In this document: positions 8,142 to 16,284 of the stretch, in pieces
How the letters are laid out: each line of letters begins with the position of its first letter
How positions within the stretch are numbered: position 1 is the first letter of the stretch
DNA from: Solobacterium sp. UBA3691
GTDB taxonomy: Bacteria; Bacillota_I; Bacilli_A; Erysipelotrichales; Erysipelotrichaceae
Length of the DNA: 63,947 nt
Assembly: GCA_002372175.1 (NCBI GenBank)
Contig: DFIS01000017.1
Coordinates: 1 to 63,947, forward strand
Reading direction: 5' to 3'
Notes under the pieces: model-generated
Database searches by the model: none
The model's input: only the letters and a program-made list of their open reading frames with translations
What the model was told of the DNA's origin: nothing
Translations under genes and position numbers: made by a program

Positions 8142-9067
8142 AGATCCAGCGTCAGCTGCGGACTGATCCAGCTCTTCTGCTTTGCGTCTGTAATGATATC
8201 ATCATCCTGAACATGACCTGTTAACATCGGATATGCCGGGTCATGTTTTTTCATATTCTCTCTGACTGTGTGCATGTCCGCATTGGCATAGCAGTAGCGG
8301 CATCCGTGTCCGCAGGTATTATATGCGCCGATATCCGCATGCAGCATACAGTTACAGCCCTTTCTGGCCTGTGTACGGGGAAAGCCGGAGATCTTCTCAC
8401 CGATCACCTTTTCCGCCGTATATGCCGTAAAACAGCCTCCTGTATTGATGCCGAAATTCTCCAGGAACGGATGCTCAAGACACGCCTGTATCTTCATCCC
8501 GCAGGCATCAGCAATCTTCTTCATCCCCTGAGCAAGGATGATCTGATCATCTGCGGAGACATCTCTTGCTTCCGGATAGTTTCTCTTTGTCTTTTCATAG
8601 AGGTCTATAAAACTGATGATCACCGTATCGGTATATCCCTGCAGAAGTTGTGCCATCTCCTGAAAAGACTGCAGATGACTCTCTGTCGTATATGTATGAT
8701 TCAGCAGGATCGGATCATACCGCCAGGCACAGTGCGTACTGCCGATCTTCTCACTCAGTCTTTGAAAACTGTCAATGACCAGATGATACGCCGGTACATT
8801 TGGTTCGATCTCCCTGCCGTAGGGTGTGATCGTCACCTGCCAGTACTGTCTGAAGACAGACAGTTCATCAATATACTTAAGCATGGGCGAAGGATCCTTC
8901 GTACAGAAAGCAATCAGATCCACGACCTCCGGATCCAGCCTGTACCGGAATACTCTTTTCGGATCATACGGACTTCTGACCAGTACATATCCCTCCCGTA
9001 TACGGTTCATTAACCATGTACTGTAAAACGCAGGAATATCCGTACGCTGTCCTGTATTGATGATCAT
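8138..9067 (-). CDS. DUF1848 family protein
   Basis: This 309-residue protein belongs to the uncharacterised DUF1848 family. It begins with INTGQRTDIPAFYSTW and ends with a cysteine cluster, GCNCML near 255 and CGHGCRYCYAN near 275, whose CxxxCxYC spacing resembles the iron-sulphur site of radical-SAM enzymes. The N-terminal two thirds look like a TIM-barrel fold, for example the SEKIGSTHCAWRYDPILL segment. No substrate is known and context gives none, since its neighbours are plsY and an aminopeptidase. A radical-SAM-like role is an inference from the cysteines. Confidence 0.85.
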   Translation of the reverse strand: MIINTGQRTDIPAFYSTWLMNRIREGYVLVRSPYDPKRVFRYRLDPEVVDLIAFCTKDPSPMLKYIDELSVFRQYWQVTITPYGREIEPNVPAYHLVIDSFQRLSEKIGSTHCAWRYDPILLNHTYTTESHLQSFQEMAQLLQGYTDTVIISFIDLYEKTKRNYPEARDVSADDQIILAQGMKKIADACGMKIQACLEHPFLENFGINTGGCFTAYTAEKVIGEKISGFPRTQARKGCNCMLHADIGAYNTCGHGCRYCYANADMHTVRENMKKHDPAYPMLTGHVQDDDIITDAKQKSWISPQLTLDL

Positions 9068-9102
9068 AGAAAAAGCCCATCCTTTCAGATGAGCTCATTA
9101 TA

Positions 9103-10467
9103 CTATTTCACGTCTTTCAGGAAAGCCTTATATGCACGATAGCCTTCGTACACATCCGCCTTGGAGACGACCTCACTCGGCGCATGCATGTTCTGTACAG
9201 GAATACCGGCATCGATCACATCCATGTTCAGCTGCGCAAGGATATATGCGATCGTACCGCCGCCGCCGACATCAACAGCACCCAGTTCACAGGTCTGGAA
9301 CGTCACCTTGTTATCATCCATGACTCTGCGGATCTCAGCCACATATTCAGGATTGGCATCATTGGAGCCTCCCTTGCCTCTGGATCCCGTAAACTTCATG
9401 AAGACGATACCGCCGCCGAAGTATGCACTGTTCTTCGGATCACTGACTTCCGGATAGTTCGGATCAAAGGCATTGGAAACATCACTGGAGAGCATCCTGG
9501 AATGTTCAAATGTCTCATTGATCTCTACCGGTGTGGCCTTGCCGCTTAATGCCAGAAGCTTTGTGACAACCGTTTCAAACCATCTTGAATGCATGCCTGT
9601 AGCACCGACCGAACCGATCTCTTCCTTGTCAACGAGGATGCAGCAGGAAGTACGCTCAGGCTTCTCTGTTTCGAGGATCGCTCTCAGGGAAGTATATGCA
9701 CAGACTCTGTCATCATGTCCGTAGCCCATGATCATCGAACGGTCAAGACCGTAGTCTCTCGGTTCATCGGCAGGGACGACCTCGATCTCGGCAGAGAGGA
9801 AATCATCTTCTTCAATACCGTACTGATCCTTGAAGAGCTTGAGCAGGTATGCCTTTACAGGTTCCTTCTCTTCTTTCTTCATCGGTCTGGAACCGGCAAG
9901 AACATTCAGAGCCTCACCTTCCACGACCTTGGCAGCCGGCTTTTCCATCTGCTTTGCGGCAAGGTGGATCAGCAGATCACTGATACCGACGACCGGATCC
10001 GTGCTCTTTTCACCGATGCAGATCTCCACGATCGTTCCGTCTTTCTTGACAACTACACCGTGCAGTGCCATCGGTCTTGCGACCCACTGGTACTTCTTGA
10101 TACCGCCGTAGTAATGCGTATCGAGCAGGACCAGACCATCCTTCTCGTATACTGTGTGCTGCTTGAGATCAAGACGCGGTGAATCGATATGGGCACCAAG
10201 GATATTCATTCCCTCTGTCAGCGGCTTCTCACCGATCACGAACATACAGAGATTCTTCTTGCGGTTAACAGCATATACCTTATCCCCGGCTTTGAGCTTC
10301 TTCACTTCCGCCAGCGGCTTGAAGCCCGCTGCCTTAGCCAGTTTCTCTGCTTCTCTTACAAACTCTCTTTCTGTCTTTGTCATACCGAGGAATTTACGGT
10401 AATCTTCACCGAAGGCAAACAGAGCCTTCTCTTCCTTGGCTGTCAGCTTTTCCCAAACTGTTTTCAT
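9103..10467 (-). CDS. M18 family zinc aminopeptidase
   Basis: This 454-residue cytoplasmic metallo-aminopeptidase of family M18 removes N-terminal residues, often acidic ones, from peptides. The zinc ligands and catalytic residues are visible: HIDSPRLDLK, GYGHDDRVCAY, DKEEIGSVGATG, DVSNAFDPNY and the C-terminal HAPSEVVSKADVYE. The length is typical. The ATG overlaps the hflX stop (the hflX TGA spans 10464-10466), so the two are translationally coupled. Confidence 0.93.
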   Translation of the reverse strand: MKTVWEKLTAKEEKALFAFGEDYRKFLGMTKTEREFVREAEKLAKAAGFKPLAEVKKLKAGDKVYAVNRKKNLCMFVIGEKPLTEGMNILGAHIDSPRLDLKQHTVYEKDGLVLLDTHYYGGIKKYQWVARPMALHGVVVKKDGTIVEICIGEKSTDPVVGISDLLIHLAAKQMEKPAAKVVEGEALNVLAGSRPMKKEEKEPVKAYLLKLFKDQYGIEEDDFLSAEIEVVPADEPRDYGLDRSMIMGYGHDDRVCAYTSLRAILETEKPERTSCCILVDKEEIGSVGATGMHSRWFETVVTKLLALSGKATPVEINETFEHSRMLSSDVSNAFDPNYPEVSDPKNSAYFGGGIVFMKFTGSRGKGGSNDANPEYVAEIRRVMDDNKVTFQTCELGAVDVGGGGTIAYILAQLNMDVIDAGIPVQNMHAPSEVVSKADVYEGYRAYKAFLKDVK

Positions 10468-11720
10468 TGCATAATCCTTTCTTCATTGATCATCCAGGGG
10501 CGGAAAATACGCACAAAGTCACGGGGACCGCTGATCTTTACATACATGCCCGTTTCATCACGGTCAAGAACAATGATCCTGAGAGTATTTCTGCCTCTGT
10601 CCAACATGCCTATTCTATCATACGGAATATGACAATTCATCACGACTTCCGCCGGATACAGCATTTCCGTGATCTGTTCAAGAAGTGTATCCAGACCTTC
10701 TCCGGTCAGACAGGAAACAGCGATGCCGGGATACTCTTCTCTTTCCCTGACCAGATCGATCTTGTTGTAGACACTGAGCACAGGGATATCACCGGCACCG
10801 ATCTGCTGCATCGTCGCCAGTGTGATCTCCTTTTTCTCACGGTACATCGGGTCGGAGGCATCCGTGACGTTGATCAGAAGATCAGCCTGGGCTGCTGCCG
10901 AGAGTGTCGTGTTGAAGGCTTCGACAAGTTCATGCGGAAGCCTGGACACAAATCCGACGGTGTCATACAGCAGAAATTCACGTGAACGGCAGCGGATCCT
11001 GCGCACGGAAGTATCCAGCGTCGCAAACAGCATGTCCTTTTCTTCGACACGGCGTTCTTCGATACCGGTATGGCGCAGCACCGCGTTCAGCAGTGAGCTC
11101 TTGCCGGCATTGGTATAGCCGACGATGGCAGCCCGGCGGATGATATTCCGTTTTCTTCTGTCTTCGGCCTCATTCTCACGGTCGGATATGCGTTTCAGAT
11201 CTTTCTGCAGATCCCGGATCCTGGCTTCCGTATGTCTGTGTACGGAGGTGCTGCGCATCTCACCGGCTCCGCGGTTCATCGCCGTACCGCCTCTTTCATG
11301 GCTTCTGGCTTCATGTTCGCTCTCATAGGAAGACAGTGTATGTTTCAGGGATGCGATCTCGACCTGCAGCTTGGCCTGACGGCTTCTTGCCCGCTGTTCA
11401 AAGATCTGCAGGATCAGGGATGTTCTGTCCAGCACTTCCGGTTCCATCATCGTGTTCAGACGGCTGATCACGGCCGGCGGCAGATCACTGCAGAAGATGA
11501 CCTGATCAGCTTCAAGTTCCTGACACATCGTGATCAGTTCGCTGACCTTGCCGGAACGGAAACCTGTGTGCGGATCTGCTTTCCGTGAACGCTGGCTGAT
11601 GATGCCGACGACCTCTGCACCGGCTGCTCTGCACAGTTCCCTGCACTCCTCAATGTAGTGTTCATCCTCCGCCCTGCCGTATTCGATGAAGGCCAGGATC
11701 ACACGTTTTTTATCCGCCAT
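10464..11720 (-). CDS. hflX: Ribosome-associated GTPase HflX
   Basis: This 418-residue GTPase binds the 50S subunit and rescues stalled ribosomes, mainly under stress. The N-terminal HflX domain includes the SRKADPHTGFRSGKVSEL segment. A helical linker rich in Arg/Glu (RSRQAKLQVEIASLKHTLSS) is followed by the G domain with GYTNAGKSSLLNA, DTVGFV and NKIDLV. It overlaps the end of the amidohydrolase gene by 11 bases and the start of the M18 gene by four, so the three are likely co-transcribed. Confidence 0.95.
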   Translation of the reverse strand: MADKKRVILAFIEYGRAEDEHYIEECRELCRAAGAEVVGIISQRSRKADPHTGFRSGKVSELITMCQELEADQVIFCSDLPPAVISRLNTMMEPEVLDRTSLILQIFEQRARSRQAKLQVEIASLKHTLSSYESEHEARSHERGGTAMNRGAGEMRSTSVHRHTEARIRDLQKDLKRISDRENEAEDRRKRNIIRRAAIVGYTNAGKSSLLNAVLRHTGIEERRVEEKDMLFATLDTSVRRIRCRSREFLLYDTVGFVSRLPHELVEAFNTTLSAAAQADLLINVTDASDPMYREKKEITLATMQQIGAGDIPVLSVYNKIDLVREREEYPGIAVSCLTGEGLDTLLEQITEMLYPAEVVMNCHIPYDRIGMLDRGRNTLRIIVLDRDETGMYVKISGPRDFVRIFRPWMINEERIMQ

Positions 11721-13269
11721 AGACGACCTTTCCGCCGACTACGGTCATCAGCACTTTTGTCTTTACGATTTCTTCCGGTGAGAGCTGTTCAATATCCTGA
11801 TCAAGCACGGCGAAGTCTGCCAGTCTGCCGGCTTCGATCACGCCTGTCTCTTCTTCCCAGCCAAGCATTCTGACCCCGTTCTCACACCAGGATGAGAGCG
11901 CCTCAGAAACCGTCAGAGCCTCTTCAGGACGCAGATACACACCGGCCGAAGACCTGCGCGATACCGCCAGGGCAATGCCCTTCATCACATCCGGTTCTGT
12001 TACCGGCGCATCGGAGCCGTTGCCCGCAAGCACACTGTGATACAGTGACGCAAACGGATAGGAAGTACCGGCTGTATCGGGGATGACCTTTGTCTTCAGT
12101 ATCGAGGCATCATCCTCGATGAACAGAGACTGGAAATACGCATCCAGGTTCATCTCCTTCACCTTTTCGATCTGGTCCTCACGCATGATCTGACAGTGTA
12201 CGATGCCGTAATGCAGCGGATTGCCGGGCAGTACATACTCCTCATATACACGCAGGACCTGATCCAGAGCTTCATCCCCTATGGCATGGGTGATCGCAGG
12301 CATGTTATATCTGTTGGCCAGTCCGATAAAGGTATCCAGAGTGTCATCATCGTGGATCAGAATACCGTGATTCTCTGGATCATCCAGATATCCGTCACGA
12401 AGTGCTGCCGTACCGGCGCCCAGAGAACCGTCGGCGATCATCTTCAGGGGACCGATCCGGAACATGTCATCACCGACACCGGTCGTATATCCCTCATCAA
12501 GAAACTCCGCAAGATCTTCCGGGGTATTAAATTCGCACTGTTCCGAAATACGCACGGTAAGCTCATCCCTGTAAGACATCTGCATCAGGATATCCGTGAC
12601 TGTCTTCCAGTCCCTGCCCAAAGCGATAAAGTCATCACTGCCGACCATCGTAATGCCGTAACGGTTCAATTGTTTCATCGCCTTGACAGCCCAGCGTCTC
12701 AGCGTATTTCTGTCCGGTTCCTCACTCAGTGCCGTGATCATCGTCATGGCATTTTCTTCAAAGATGCCGTGTTCATAATCGACAGCACCGCCGGGGATCT
12801 CTGTATTCTCTGTAATTCCCGCCAGTTCCAGAGCTTTACTGTTTACGGTCATCACATGACCGCAGGAACGCATCAGGACGATCGGTTTATCACGGCTGAT
12901 GTCATCCAGCATCTGCTTTGTCGGTTTTGCCGGCAGTGTGAATCTGTCTTCGTTATATCCGTAAGCAGTGATCCATGTACGTTCGGAATCATTCACATGC
13001 CTGCGCACCTTTGCCTGTATATCTTCAATACTGCGGGCATCATCCAGACGTATACTGTCAAGGTACATCCCGTAACCCAGCAGATGCATATGCGTATCGA
13101 CAAACCCCGGTGTCACAAACGCCCCGGCAAGGTCGATGACTTCATCTTCGTCTGTTACTTCCTGCAGGATCTCTTCGTCACTGCCGGTCTGAATAATATA
13201 ACTGTCACGGACAAGAAATGCCGTATCCTTTGTATTTCTGATCTTTGCGTTTATATAAGCCTGAAGCAT
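11710..13269 (-). CDS. YtcJ-like amidohydrolase
   Basis: This 519-residue metal-dependent hydrolase belongs to the amidohydrolase 3 (YtcJ) branch, which acts on amide or ester bonds of small molecules; the substrate is unknown. Metal-binding elements are in order: FVDTHMHL near residue 60, HAIGDEAL and HCQIM in the middle, and GNGSDAPV near residue 435. The flanking beta-sandwich strands (LQAYINAKI at the start, ADFAVLD and VVGGKVVYGG at the end) are present. The ATG at 13269 is preferred over a TTG four codons upstream because TTGAGGTC sits just before it. That ribosome-binding site is one arm of an 11-base inverted repeat. Confidence 0.88.
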   Translation of the reverse strand: MLQAYINAKIRNTKDTAFLVRDSYIIQTGSDEEILQEVTDEDEVIDLAGAFVTPGFVDTHMHLLGYGMYLDSIRLDDARSIEDIQAKVRRHVNDSERTWITAYGYNEDRFTLPAKPTKQMLDDISRDKPIVLMRSCGHVMTVNSKALELAGITENTEIPGGAVDYEHGIFEENAMTMITALSEEPDRNTLRRWAVKAMKQLNRYGITMVGSDDFIALGRDWKTVTDILMQMSYRDELTVRISEQCEFNTPEDLAEFLDEGYTTGVGDDMFRIGPLKMIADGSLGAGTAALRDGYLDDPENHGILIHDDDTLDTFIGLANRYNMPAITHAIGDEALDQVLRVYEEYVLPGNPLHYGIVHCQIMREDQIEKVKEMNLDAYFQSLFIEDDASILKTKVIPDTAGTSYPFASLYHSVLAGNGSDAPVTEPDVMKGIALAVSRRSSAGVYLRPEEALTVSEALSSWCENGVRMLGWEEETGVIEAGRLADFAVLDQDIEQLSPEEIVKTKVLMTVVGGKVVYGG

Positions 13270-13270
13270 A

Positions 13271-13316
13271 AAAGACCTCAACTTTCCGATACAAGTATAT
13301 CAGTATTGAGGTCTTT
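13271..13316 (-). promoter_or_regulatory. Inverted repeat enclosing a -10-like box and the amidohydrolase ribosome-binding site
   Basis: AAAGACCTCAA (13271-13281) and TTGAGGTCTTT (13306-13316) are perfect 11-base arms separated by 24 bases. The spacer contains TGATATACT on the minus strand, a match to an extended -10 promoter. The downstream arm contains the GAGG ribosome-binding site. It may act as a terminator for the upstream VTC/DUF4956 unit, as an operator, or as a hairpin hiding the start site in read-through transcripts. Confidence 0.5.
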
Positions 13317-13333
13317 CGATAATCCTTACAGAT

Positions 13334-14008
13334 CTACAGGGACTGAGCAGCCGGTGCATGCATGGAACAGATGACCGGCAGATTGCCGTTGCGGATACGC
13401 AGTTCATCGATCATCTGCTTTTCTTCTCCGGCATTCTTCAGCACGACTTCGTAGCTCAGCTGATACATCGCCCCGAGATTGACCGTCTTGACCGTCTCCA
13501 GATGATACGTTCCGGCATATCTTTCGAATACATTCTTAAATGCATCGACATAGTCCATATCCTCGGATACCGTGATCCTTACATGCCGGAAGTTCTGATT
13601 CTCTGCCAGCACAGGAACCCTGTACAGTATCAGGGCAGCAGCGAGAACGCCGACCGTAAAGATCAGGGCATAGACAACATATCCCATGCCTGAGGCAAGT
13701 CCTGCCGCCATGGCCAGGAAGATCACCGCGATATCACTGGCTTTCCCGGGCATCGAACGGAAACGCACCAGAGAGAAGCTTCCGGCTACGGCGACACCGA
13801 TGCCGAGATTGCCGTTGACCAGCATGATCACATTCATGACGACAGCCGGGATCAGGGCGATCGTGATCAGAAAGTCCTTCTTCGCATTGACAGCCGATCT
13901 GTACGCTGCTGCGATCAGCAGACCGCACAGGATACTGGTGAAGAAGCACAGCGCAAACTGCTGTATCGTAATAGAATTTACGGTATTTGTTAATACTGAA
14001 CCAAACAT
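13334..14008 (-). CDS. DUF4956 integral membrane protein
   Basis: This 224-residue protein has three to four membrane helices in its first 120 residues and a cytoplasmic C-terminal part with a ferredoxin-like look (VRITVSEDMDYVDAFKNVF). The core NGNLGIGVAVAGSFSLVRFR and MPGKASDIAVIF segments are characteristic of DUF4956. Members are regularly encoded next to VTC polyphosphate polymerase-like proteins, as here; the upstream VTC gene overlaps it by 19 bases. Function is unknown. A membrane partner of the VTC protein is an inference from this pairing. Confidence 0.88.
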   Translation of the reverse strand: MFGSVLTNTVNSITIQQFALCFFTSILCGLLIAAAYRSAVNAKKDFLITIALIPAVVMNVIMLVNGNLGIGVAVAGSFSLVRFRSMPGKASDIAVIFLAMAAGLASGMGYVVYALIFTVGVLAAALILYRVPVLAENQNFRHVRITVSEDMDYVDAFKNVFERYAGTYHLETVKTVNLGAMYQLSYEVVLKNAGEEKQMIDELRIRNGNLPVICSMHAPAAQSL

Positions 14009-14757
14009 TGTCTTACCTCCGTCTGCGGCATGATCCCGCAGTTATATATCTGTCCGTGAGCCGGTGATGCGTGCATCAGTGTATAGATCTTTCCGTATTT
14101 GGAGAAGGATGTTCTGCAGATATGCATTTCCGTCAGTGCATCTGTTAACCAGAGCGGATATCTGTTCATGACCTTGACTTCCATCAGTACCTGATCCTCA
14201 TCAAGAAGCGGTTTATCCTCCGTACGTGCAAAGAGATCGAGATGATCTGTACGGTAGCGTATATCCGTATCGAAGGTGATCCGTACATCTGCTTCCTGCT
14301 TACCGGCATAGGCTCTTCTGCTGTACGAGATGTACAGCTTCCGCTCTGCGCTGTAACGCTCCAGCATGAAGCTGATCTCTGCACCGGTGCGGTCTTTCAC
14401 ATACCTGCGGTCCCTGTGATCAAGGAAGCGTTCAGCATCATCCAGGTCAAGCATCGTTCTGCGCTTGTATACGATCCCGTCATATTTCTTCTTGATCTCC
14501 GCAAACACCGGCATACCTTCCACCGGATCACCGTAAGAGCGCAGTCTCAGTTTCTCCTTGTACATGGGATGTTCAAGCGATGCTGCGATCATCTGACTGT
14601 CCGGTGAATCGTAGTAGATATTATGCAGTGTATACTGCGGATGGGCATCATCCTTCAGGTGGTCACCGATCATTCCGGTTATCTCCTCTGCCTGTGCTTT
14701 TGTGATCATGAACTTATGTTCAACTCTGGCAAATGTATCAATGTATGTCTGTGTCAT
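13990..14757 (-). CDS. VTC-domain protein (polyphosphate polymerase-like)
   Basis: These 255 residues form a triphosphate-tunnel VTC domain like that of yeast Vtc4, which makes polyphosphate from ATP. Basic and acidic tunnel residues expected for the fold are present: RVEHKFMI at the start, KLRLRSYG, EIKKKYDGIVYKRR, and EVKVMNRYPLWL near the end. The ATG at 14757 has GGGAGG nine bases upstream; an in-frame upstream extension to 14856 is discarded. It heads a two-gene unit with DUF4956. In other Bacillota such pairs often include a CotH kinase, which is absent here. Confidence 0.85.
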   Translation of the reverse strand: MTQTYIDTFARVEHKFMITKAQAEEITGMIGDHLKDDAHPQYTLHNIYYDSPDSQMIAASLEHPMYKEKLRLRSYGDPVEGMPVFAEIKKKYDGIVYKRRTMLDLDDAERFLDHRDRRYVKDRTGAEISFMLERYSAERKLYISYSRRAYAGKQEADVRITFDTDIRYRTDHLDLFARTEDKPLLDEDQVLMEVKVMNRYPLWLTDALTEMHICRTSFSKYGKIYTLMHASPAHGQIYNCGIMPQTEVRQCLVQY

Positions 14758-14866
14758 CTTCAGGTACCTCCCTTCGATGATGTAAACATACGGGCTGAAA
14801 ATGAACGCGAATTGACACAAATGTGAACTTTCCCTGAACTTCTTCCGAATGCTCATTCACACAAAA

Positions 14867-14887
14867 AATGAGGCATTGCGCCTCATT
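14867..14887 (-). terminator. Intrinsic terminator of the aconitase remnant
   Basis: AATGAGGC and GCCTCATT pair around a five-base loop, and on the minus strand the stem is followed by TTTTTT. It sits six bases past the stop of the aconitase C-terminal fragment, so the original gene's terminator is still intact. Confidence 0.75.
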
Positions 14888-14892
14888 GTGTT

Positions 14893-15394
14893 TCAGTCTG
14901 TCAGTACCCCTTCTGCCCTGAGCTGATCCTTCTGGAACCGCAGCTGACCGCCGGCAAGCACGACTTCCATCTCGGAATCGGTCAGTTCAAGCTTTACCTT
15001 GAAATCAAATCCCTGTGTCTTATCCGTTACGGTCACCTCCCAGCTGCGGATCTGCTCGGGGAAGTTATCGATATGCAGGATATCACCCATTTCCAGTCTC
15101 TGCTAATCTGCATCTATTGAATTCTCCCTTTCTCAGCTCTCATCCGCACGGTTAAAACCGTGGGGTTTCCCTCTGAGGTTTGTTATAAAGCAGGTTGTGA
15201 TCAAGATTGGAAACATTGACTGCTGTTCTTGCCCGCGGCAGTCCGATTGCTTCAAACGCAAGATATGTCATGACCGCGTTGATATCATGTGTCAAGGTCT
15301 GATCAACTTTAACGAAGACGTCCTCACCGGGTGTCATTGAGGAAGGACGTGCAAGATGAGAAGCAATGATTTTTCGTGTAAGATTCATCCCCAT
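14893..15394 (-). pseudogene. Aconitate hydratase remnant with the middle of the gene deleted
   Basis: Two fragments read in the same direction. Codons from 15394 give a typical clostridial-type aconitase N-terminus (MGMNLTRKIIASHL, then VDQTLTHDINAVMTYLAFEA and a final LDHNLL), about 70 residues. Codons ending at 14893 give the aconitase C-terminus (GDILHIDNF, VTVTDKTQGFDFKVKLEL, VVLAGGQLRF), about 68 residues. Between them lies only the 91-base repeat copy B, so roughly 500 residues, including the iron-sulphur site, are gone. The gene cannot make an active enzyme. Insertion of the element followed by deletion is the simplest reading. Confidence 0.85.
15103..15193 (+). repeat. Copy B of the dispersed repeat, lodged in the aconitase remnant
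   Basis: It is nearly identical to 136-225. The hairpin CACGGTT/AACCGTG is shifted slightly by one substitution. Aconitase-like coding sequence resumes immediately on both sides, so the copy marks the deletion scar. Only the right-end-like part is present, with no left end and no transposase. Confidence 0.9.
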
Positions 15395-15516
15395 AAAAAC
15401 GATCTCCTGATTTCCATAGTTATATTATAGAGGGCATATACTTTGATTCTGCTTACCGATTCCGATATACCTTTCATATGGATCTGTCTAAAAAAAAACG
15501 ATACGTCATAAACGTA

Positions 15517-16284
15517 TCAGTTTTCCAGCCAAAGAATATGGGTATCAAAGAACTGTTCCTGAAAGCCTACGGCATCGATCACGGCCTGTCTCTCATAGTT
15601 TGTATCTTTCGCTACGACCCACTTGGATTCAGTGTCATCCCGGCGGATGATCACGGCAATCACAGTACCGGTAAAGCTTTCCAGTGCTTCTTCAGGACCG
15701 TATACATAGGCATCCTGGAACTCTCCGTCAGACGCCAGGATCTCTTCTACATAGCCGTAATTGCAGAGATAGCGGATATCCGCAAAGGTCGGATGGAAAC
15801 TTCCGTACGGTCTGTCTACGGTCACCGTGACGGTTTTGCCAAGATACTTTCTCTGCAGGAAGATCTCCATCGGGATATACCGTATGCCGTCTTTTTCCTG
15901 TACATCATCCGCTGCCGTAAAGCCAAGATGTTCATATACCGGCTGCGCTTTCTCTGCCGCATTTACACTGATCCTGGCATATCCGGCATGTTCAGCTTCT
16001 TCACACAGCACTTTCAGCAGAGCACTGCCGACACCCTGTTTCTGCTTCTCTTTCCGGACAAAGAACAGAGCGATATGATACGTATCATCATAGCCAAGTG
16101 CTCCGCAGAGATCACCGTCATAGGCGCCAAGCCAGCAGAGACCAGGTCCCTGATCCTTCACAAATGACATGAATGAGGAGATGCCCTCCGGTGATCTGAT
16201 CAGATTGGGATCGGACAGGAATACCTCCCGGACAAGATTCAGCGCATCATTGATCTCTTCACGGTCAAGCGTGCGGATCTCCAT
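15517..16284 (-). CDS. GNAT acetyltransferase fused to an inorganic-pyrophosphatase-like domain
   Basis: The 255 residues form two domains. Residues 1-145 are a GNAT N-acetyltransferase with the acetyl-CoA loop (VRKEKQKQGVGSALL, 77-90) and the VYEHLGF end motif. Residues 148-255 resemble the small inorganic-diphosphatase-like proteins of clostridia: VTVTVDRPYGSFHP, YLCNYGYVEEIL, FQDAYVYG and AVIIRRDDTESKWVVA. Several acidic metal ligands seem conserved in kind. The acetyl acceptor is unknown. Its ATG overlaps the stop of the upstream SseB-like gene by one base, so the two are co-translated. Confidence 0.85.
   Translation of the reverse strand: MEIRTLDREEINDALNLVREVFLSDPNLIRSPEGISSFMSFVKDQGPGLCWLGAYDGDLCGALGYDDTYHIALFFVRKEKQKQGVGSALLKVLCEEAEHAGYARISVNAAEKAQPVYEHLGFTAADDVQEKDGIRYIPMEIFLQRKYLGKTVTVTVDRPYGSFHPTFADIRYLCNYGYVEEILASDGEFQDAYVYGPEEALESFTGTVIAVIIRRDDTESKWVVAKDTNYERQAVIDAVGFQEQFFDTHILWLEN

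Noticed and set aside
12196..13374. A 392-codon open frame on the plus strand
   Set aside because: It is antisense to the amidohydrolase and the DUF4956 end, without a ribosome-binding site or recognisable protein pattern. The same holds for other long antisense frames such as 20019-21578.
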